In this document: positions 21,627-60,000 of the stretch, piece after piece
Layout of the letters: each line of letters starts with the position of its first letter
Position numbering within the stretch: position 1 is the first letter of the stretch
Notes under the pieces: generated by a model
Seen by the model: the letters and a program-made list of their open reading frames with translations, nothing else
Database searches by the model: none
Told to the model about the DNA's origin: nothing
Assembly (NCBI RefSeq): GCF_026151205.1
Contig: NC_087081.1
Coordinates: 4,833,246-4,893,245, forward strand
Source of the DNA: Bolinopsis microptera
Lineage: Eukaryota; Ctenophora; Tentaculata; Lobata; Bolinopsidae
Direction: 5' to 3'
Length of the DNA stretch: 60,000 nt
Position numbers and translations under genes: made by a program

Positions 21627-22237
21627 GTTAAATTATTCACATTTTACTTAAAAAAAGCTTTAAGTTTATATTTTGTGTCGTGATTTACGAATTACGATCT
21701 CGAATGTTAAGATTATTTCGTGCCCTCCGAATTTATCATGGCTGCTGTTATGCCCGATTTGGTTGAATTTACATTTTACACCTTAATTTGATGTAATGTG
21801 ACACTCAGATTTGGTAATTGATTTAGGTAATTTATCAGTTTGATCAGCTTATTTTTGTTTCGTTAGTAACCTTCATGAATAAAATGGCCCAAAAATGGGA
21901 ACACCTCCATATTCATCTAGTCATTATTAATGTATTGTACAATGCATTGTCATAAAAGGAAGCGCAACTAGTTCACAGCACATTCACCAATAGCTGAATA
22001 CTTATAATACCTTCCGGGAATTATATCCACTAAAACTGCGGGGACACCGAGGGCTGATAATTTGCTCATTTTTCCCGCAAGAGAAGCGAGGGTATTATCA
22101 GCCCAGACTCAGACTGGCTGGCGGCAAGTTTCAAAACAAATAACACTGGCGTTCTATATATTAGACACTATATTGTATGATGCGCACGTATCGGATTACA
22201 CCCCTTCTGCAATCGGAACCGGAACGTATTATAAAAT

Positions 22238-22326
22238 ATAATACCTCCGCAACTTCGTGCCCGCAAATTCCCTCCAGCAAGCTGTCGGGAATTATAGCGC
22301 GCAGCACTCAGTGGCGGAGGTATTAT
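22238..22326. mobile_element. small foldback element (MITE-like)
   Basis: ATAATACCTCCGC (from 22238) faces GCGGAGGTATTAT (to about 22326). The interior has CAAATTCCCTCCAGC and CTGTCGGGAATTATAG. A related GGGAATTAT word lies at 22017-22025, and a GCGAGGGTATTATCAGCCC block lies at 22087-22105, so several pieces of one family may be nested here. Confidence 0.5.
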
Positions 22327-24250
22327 AGTATTATAAGCCTACTAAATAACCAACTTTTGAAATGAGTATAAGAACTCAATACATTCCACAAGAATGAGCA
22401 TGTATGTCGATCAGTCGATGAAGAGGTGTGTTCTCGATTGTTCCAGAACTTTCCAGGCTTCTGAAAGTTCTTTAGTTCAAGTGTAACTGATGCTGTTTAA
22501 CCGGCCCACCCTTCAAAGCACATATAATCCCGTTCTTTTTACATACTATTCAATTTTCACAACTACTATTAAATACATTTATTGAGTATTATGTAATGAG
22601 ATGGAAACGTTTTAAGCGGGTAAAAGCCATTCCAAACCTTTGCCCCATAACATGAAGGCCTCGTTTTAATTTGTATTGAAAAGCACTAATACCACAGCTA
22701 CAGTGTAGTTCATGCATATTTAATTGTCATCTGATGCACTCTTGAAATACATACATAGTAACTTGGATTGGTTCCATGCATGAAACTTTAGACACTCTAG
22801 AATGTAGTGCATTATAATATCTCTATCCTGCAGCTGTAGAAGATACACTGCACGACACTTCTACTCCTCTACTGAGTAGACTTTGTATTATGTGCCAGGT
22901 AGGTATCATTAATCCAGATATTGTTAATTTGTCGGTCGATGATCCCCTGGAGAGTTACTGCATGTTATTCAGAACAAACCATCAGCAGAACACACAGGAC
23001 ATGTGTCTTGTGTATCAAAACAGCAACACTGTGCACGCTCCTGATCTTTCTCTGGATATAGTGGTGAGGCAATACTGAGAATCGATCTGATATATTATAC
23101 TAAACCACGATTGTTTGACACGTGACAGAGATTTTAGGTTTTGATTGGTCATCAGCGGAAATTATTTGTAGAACACGGGTCATGTTTTGTGTTCAGATCA
23201 TTGTAATGAACTGTTAATGTATTGTGTAGCTTCTTCAGAACTGGTAAGACTAACTTGATAGTATCTGTTATATTTGATAGTATCTATTAGTGCTTATCAG
23301 ATGCATGGAACAGCTGTATCCACTGCAGCAATATTATGCATTATTCTGCTGTTTCTGTTTATGTTAGGCATCGATCACATAGGCCATGTTTTGGTGATTT
23401 TATACCACAGAAGAAATATCTTATTATATCGTACCGGGCTGCTATTATGAGAATTCTCTAGAATACCCGTATCATCGGAGAGAATAGAGATATTAGATTT
23501 ATCATTTCTCAGTACAGTAAAACCCTCATTTACCGCAAACCCCGATTTACTGTGGCTTTTACCTTTCTCCCAAACAGGGTAAATCAGGGTATTACTGTAT
23601 TAGATCCCTTAGGCTACATTATATTATAAGCGTGTGCAATAACATTTTATGAAGGCCCATTTAAGGAAATTATACTTAAACGCTTGTAGAATTCGGGGTA
23701 ATCTACTGAATAAGGATACACAATACACATGAATATTGAATATACATATGTATAAATATTAAATATATATTATATAATATGTTCTTAATGGTGGACGACC
23801 AAATTTCAGGCAGACACAAATATGACAAAATCTTTTAAACCCACCTCTAAATTGTTTGGTAACCAAAGGTATCGAGTTTCTCTGCGGGGCCCTGAAGTAA
23901 CCAAAGGTATCAAGTTTCTCTGTGGGCCCTGAAGTACCGATGCGTGTAGTTCCAGATCTTGATAGCAATTACCTGTACACCTGGGGTGCTGGGACCCTGA
24001 AATTATATTACTCACTCAGCTGGATATAGAGTAGTTTCTACACTGTGTCTTGGGGATATCTACTAGAGTAGTTAGTAGTTAGACTAGGATATTGTGTGGT
24101 ATGTGTGATATGTAGGGTTAGTTGGAGGGGTTTTTGTTTCTAAATGAAAAGTTTCTATTTGGTAAGTGTCTGGGGTTATAGTGTTTAACAAGATGGACAC
24201 GGTCTTTGTGGATATCTTGTAGTACATGAAGACAAGTTTCGTGTTCTAGA

Positions 24251-24327
24251 GTGTACACTGTACACTGTACACTGTACACTGTACACTGTACACTGTACAC
24301 TGTACACTGTACACTGTACAGTACACG
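24251..24327. repeat. TGTACAC heptamer array
   Basis: About ten tandem copies of TGTACAC. Part of the unit (GTAC) is self-complementary, so the array reads similarly on both strands and can fold back. Confidence 0.95.
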
Positions 24328-24656
24328 CTTTATGTTGTGTAGTGCTTTAAGGTGGGTGTGAGGGTATGCGACGTGACCTCATGTATTTTAAACGCAAGTT
24401 TTTAACTGATATTTTTAGTGTCTTAGTTGTAAACTGTTAAGGTGTTTCAAAGTGTATTATTGGTGACTACAATATCTTTACTGTGTTGTTACATTGTGAG
24501 TGCTGCTGAAAAGTATGGATGTACAGCTAGTAATGATATCTATTAGGCAAACAAAGGAATTGTCTTCAAATGTAAGGAGATTTCAACCTGTGGGTGTTGT
24601 CTTTTGTGTCCAACTTGAGGAATTATTTAACACCTGTTTTTGTGCCTGTCTGTAAC

Positions 24657-24860
24657 TACTTGATCCAGCTCGAGTCGTTCATTTTCCTTTGTCATAAAGT
24701 TTTTGACATTTGTGTGACACTGGTGTGACACTGGTGTGACACTGTTGTGACACTGTTGTGACACTGGTGTGAAATGTTTGTAATACCTGTTTTTGTACCT
24801 GTTTTTGTACCTGTTTGCACTTGATCCAGCTCGAGTCGTTTATTTTCTTTTGTCATAAAT
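24657..24860 (+). repeat. direct duplication flanking an 11-bp TGTGACACTGG array
   Basis: CTTGATCCAGCTCGAGTCGT plus about 20 following bases occurs at 24657 and again at 24821 with three or so differences. Between them lie five TGTGACACTG(G/T) units (24711-24772) and a tandem TTTTTGTACCTG. It looks like a local tandem duplication with expanded interior. Confidence 0.85.
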
Positions 24861-25355
24861 ACCACAAAATGCATAATTTTGTCATGATAGCGTGTATTGC
24901 GTATTGTCCAAGAAGTATTGAAAATTATACTGTCTTATTTTAATAAATCAATCGTATTATGTTCCTGGACAAAAGATCAATAGGTATTACAATCATAACA
25001 TTCATAATGCGCACATATTATCTTGTTAATACTGTGTAGTGTCTCGAACATCAGGAAAATCTGGATAGTATGCTCAACTAGATATTTAAAGTGGATTAAT
25101 TAAATAGCTGTGGATAGAGAACTGGATCGGAAAATAGAATTAAATGTAAACGAAGTTACATTCCATCAAGATCATACACTTTGCTCATATCTTCACAGCA
25201 ATACAACTTGAGTTTTGATACCTATTAATTGAATTGCTAATGCCCAAATAACCAAAATCTGTTATTATATAAAGCTGAAGTGACGCTTCAATTTATCAAT
25301 TAACCAATTACTAAATATGCTAATTAACGGGATTAACTAATTAAACAAGGCAAGG

Positions 25356-58201
<32,846 letters not shown>

Positions 58202-58400
58202 GTAAGGATATGTTTTAACCATAGTTTGTTCGTTTATGTGTTTACGTTTTGTCTTCAGCTATGGTAAAAACCTGAAAATGTAACTGGAATTGTGTGCTTT
58301 TTGTAGTAAAATTGTATACTCTCATAGCATACTTGGGCCACATGACGATCGTGCGTCCTAAGTTAGGACTGTTAACTCCAGTCTTAGTTAACCACGGTTA

Positions 58401-59071
58401 TGTTTGTTTTGTTTGTTTGTTTGTTTGTTTGTTTGTTTGTTTGTTTGTTTGTTTGTTTGTTTGTTTGTTTGTTTGTTTGTTTGTTTGTTTGTTTGTTTGT
58501 TTGTTTGTTTGTTTGTTTGTTTGTTTGTTTGTTTGTTTGTTTGTTTGTTTGTTTGTTTGTTTGTTTGTTTGTTTGTTTGTTTGTTTGTTTGTTTGTTTGT
58601 TTGTTTGTTTGTTTGTTTGTTTGTTTGTTTGTTTGTTTGTTTGTTTGTTTGTTTGTTTGTTTGTTTGTTTGTTTGTTTGTTTGTTTGTTTGTTTGTTTGT
58701 TTGTTTGTTTGTTTGTTTGTTTGTTTGTTTGTTTGTTTGTTTGTTTGTTTGTTTGTTTGTTTGTTTGTTTGTTTGTTTGTTTGTTTGTTTGTTTGTTTGT
58801 TTGTTTGTTTGTTTGTTTGTTTGTTTGTTTGTTTGTTTGTTTGTTTGTTTGTTTGTTTGTTTGTTTGTTTGTTCGTTCGTTCGTTCGTTCGTTCGTTCGT
58901 TCGTTCGTTCGTTCGTTCGTTCGTTCGTTCGTTCGTTCGTTCGTTTGTTTGTTTGTTTGTTTGTTTGTTTGTTTGTTTGTTTGTTTGTTTGTTTGTTTGT
59001 TTGTTTGTTCCTTTTGTTTGTTTGTTTGTTCCTTTTGTTTGTTTGTTTGTTTGTTCCTTTTGTTTGTTTGT
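58401..59071 (+). repeat. (TTTG)n array with internal (TTCG)n block
   Basis: About 470 bp of pure TTTG, then a homogeneous TTCG block (58872-58943), then TTTG again with three TTCCTTTTG interruptions at the right end. It lies in RhoGEF intron 11. The block of variants in tandem shows that the array grows by copying adjacent units. Confidence 0.97.
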
Positions 59072-60000
59072 CGAGTGTTGATGAGTTTGGACTTTATGTT
59101 TTAGTCCCTTAAATGAGAAGTGTGAAGCGTGTGGTTGAGACAGTGTCATAATCAGAGTTTACAATTAATTACCCAATTAATTAGCTCATTATGTAACAAG
59201 CTTAGTTTTAAAACTCGTTACAGCCAGTCACTAGAGGTGCTCACTCCCTTAAAGTAAGTTTTATTGGATCCGAGTGATATTACATCTTCTCTCTGTTATG
59301 GCAATAATTACTGCTTGCTTTGTAAATAAATACTGTTCAATCGGGGAGTATCTCCGCAAGCAATCGGGGAGTATTAACCGTAATGAGACTGAAATTGTTA
59401 ACTGTATGCTATCGAATTGAGGACGGTGAATCGTATCGTGGTTGAAATTAATAACACGTATAAGTGCATGGTGTAACGGTTACACTGTTACCACATTATA
59501 TATCAATTGCAAAGATGAACACTAACAACGGCACGAACCTGGATTGTTGCACGCAAAACTGCTATATTTTGAAACTTATTGGTAACTACATAGTGTAATT
59601 ACTCTAATTACAATGTAATTATAGTTATTAATCATAGTGTAATTATTGTATTGACAGGAATTGACCACCCTGACTCGCATGCTTGATATCGTATATAGTA
59701 AATTAAATTGGTTTTTAAGCGTGGTTTGATTCTTGAAACTTCGAAATTGTTTTAAAACTCTTAATTCAGAATATTACTGGAAATAAGTTTGTCCACAATA
59801 TGATGCTCAATGTAATTGTATTAAAGACAGGTGTAACAATTCAGATCTTGAATCCAAGATTTCACTGTTATATATTTTGCTGTTATATTGGCTGTTTCTT
59901 TAATGTTCACATTTGTAGTTTCTACCCTGTAAAATACATTGGTTACATGGCATGCTGTATCATGTGATGATTAACATTCATCAGCTGAACATATTTAATG
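59072..60000. other. right edge of window, RhoGEF intron
   Basis: AT-rich sequence without a certain exon. The DH and PH coding exons expected for the RhoGEF are not within the window. Confidence 0.5.
59658..59690 (+). CDS. possible further RhoGEF exon
   Basis: 33 nt (ELTTLTRMLDI) preceded by TTGTATTGACAG and followed by GTATAT. The phase (0/0) agrees with the end of the exon at 58201. The donor is weak and the peptide is too short to align with the region after the RGS-like domain, so this is only a candidate. Confidence 0.3.

Larger units (their letters stand above)
21627..25355. other. gene-free stretch between COASY and the RhoGEF gene
   Basis: This holds the COASY 3' UTR (AATAAA at 21878-21883), a small foldback (22238-22326), a TGTACAC heptamer array (24251-24327) and a local duplication (24657-24860). 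The right end should hold the RhoGEF promoter and leader. No open frame here has a recognisable product. Confidence 0.6.

Noticed and set aside
58294-59149. Open frames of 225-272 codons over the right TTTG array
   Set aside because: Same cause as at the left end; the array lies in a RhoGEF intron.

Overview
This window is nuclear DNA from an animal, with an AT-rich background. It has spliced genes with GT..AG introns, an RGS-type RhoGEF (a Galpha12/13 effector family of animals and close relatives), CR1/L2-like LINEs, a tRNA-derived SINE, foldback elements and many micro- and minisatellites. An invertebrate is likely, but I cannot name the species from sequence alone.

Layout. 1-2375 is gene-free and holds a (TTTG)n array. 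2376-3746 (+) is a one-exon SLC38-type amino acid transporter. 5580-11194 (-) is a complete ribosomal protein L3 gene in eight coding exons, 393 aa; I reconstructed every junction and the phases agree. Three of its introns carry paralogous copies of an H/ACA snoRNA-like element. 11890-12406 is an inverted-repeat element. 13858-17897 (+) is an intact two-ORF LINE (LINE A: PHD-finger ORF1; endonuclease plus reverse transcriptase ORF2). 18735-19310 holds SINE-type repeats. 19443-21626 (+) is CoA synthase (COASY, PPAT plus DPCK) with a long C-terminal extension. 25356-58201 (+) is the 5' part of a p115-like RhoGEF gene. Its eleven exons in the window encode the RGS-like domain and continue off the right edge. 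Two of its introns are very large (8.9 and 17.5 kb) and are filled with repeats.

The most unusual item lies antisense in the 17.5-kb RhoGEF intron: LINE B (ORF2 40748-44215, ORF1 44705-46513, both minus strand and both open). Its ORF1 protein joins an AlkB-like Fe(II)/2-oxoglutarate dioxygenase with intact HxD...H and RxxxxxR residues to an SGNH-hydrolase domain of the kind found in CR1 ORF1. Its ORF2 starts with a PHD finger, then has an APE-type endonuclease and a YADD reverse transcriptase. A nucleic-acid demethylase fold carried by an intact retrotransposon is the best candidate here for a little-described system.

Other structures worth attention: a 0.9-kb foldback element built from TATAAGCCGGC words; a small poly(C)-ended repeat family whose core is found in both orientations; a pogo-like DNA transposon remnant with about 42-bp inverted ends flanked by TA; and large minisatellites with units of 33, 42, 35 and 26 bp. 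The host genes are unrelated housekeeping or signalling genes and show no operon-like organisation.
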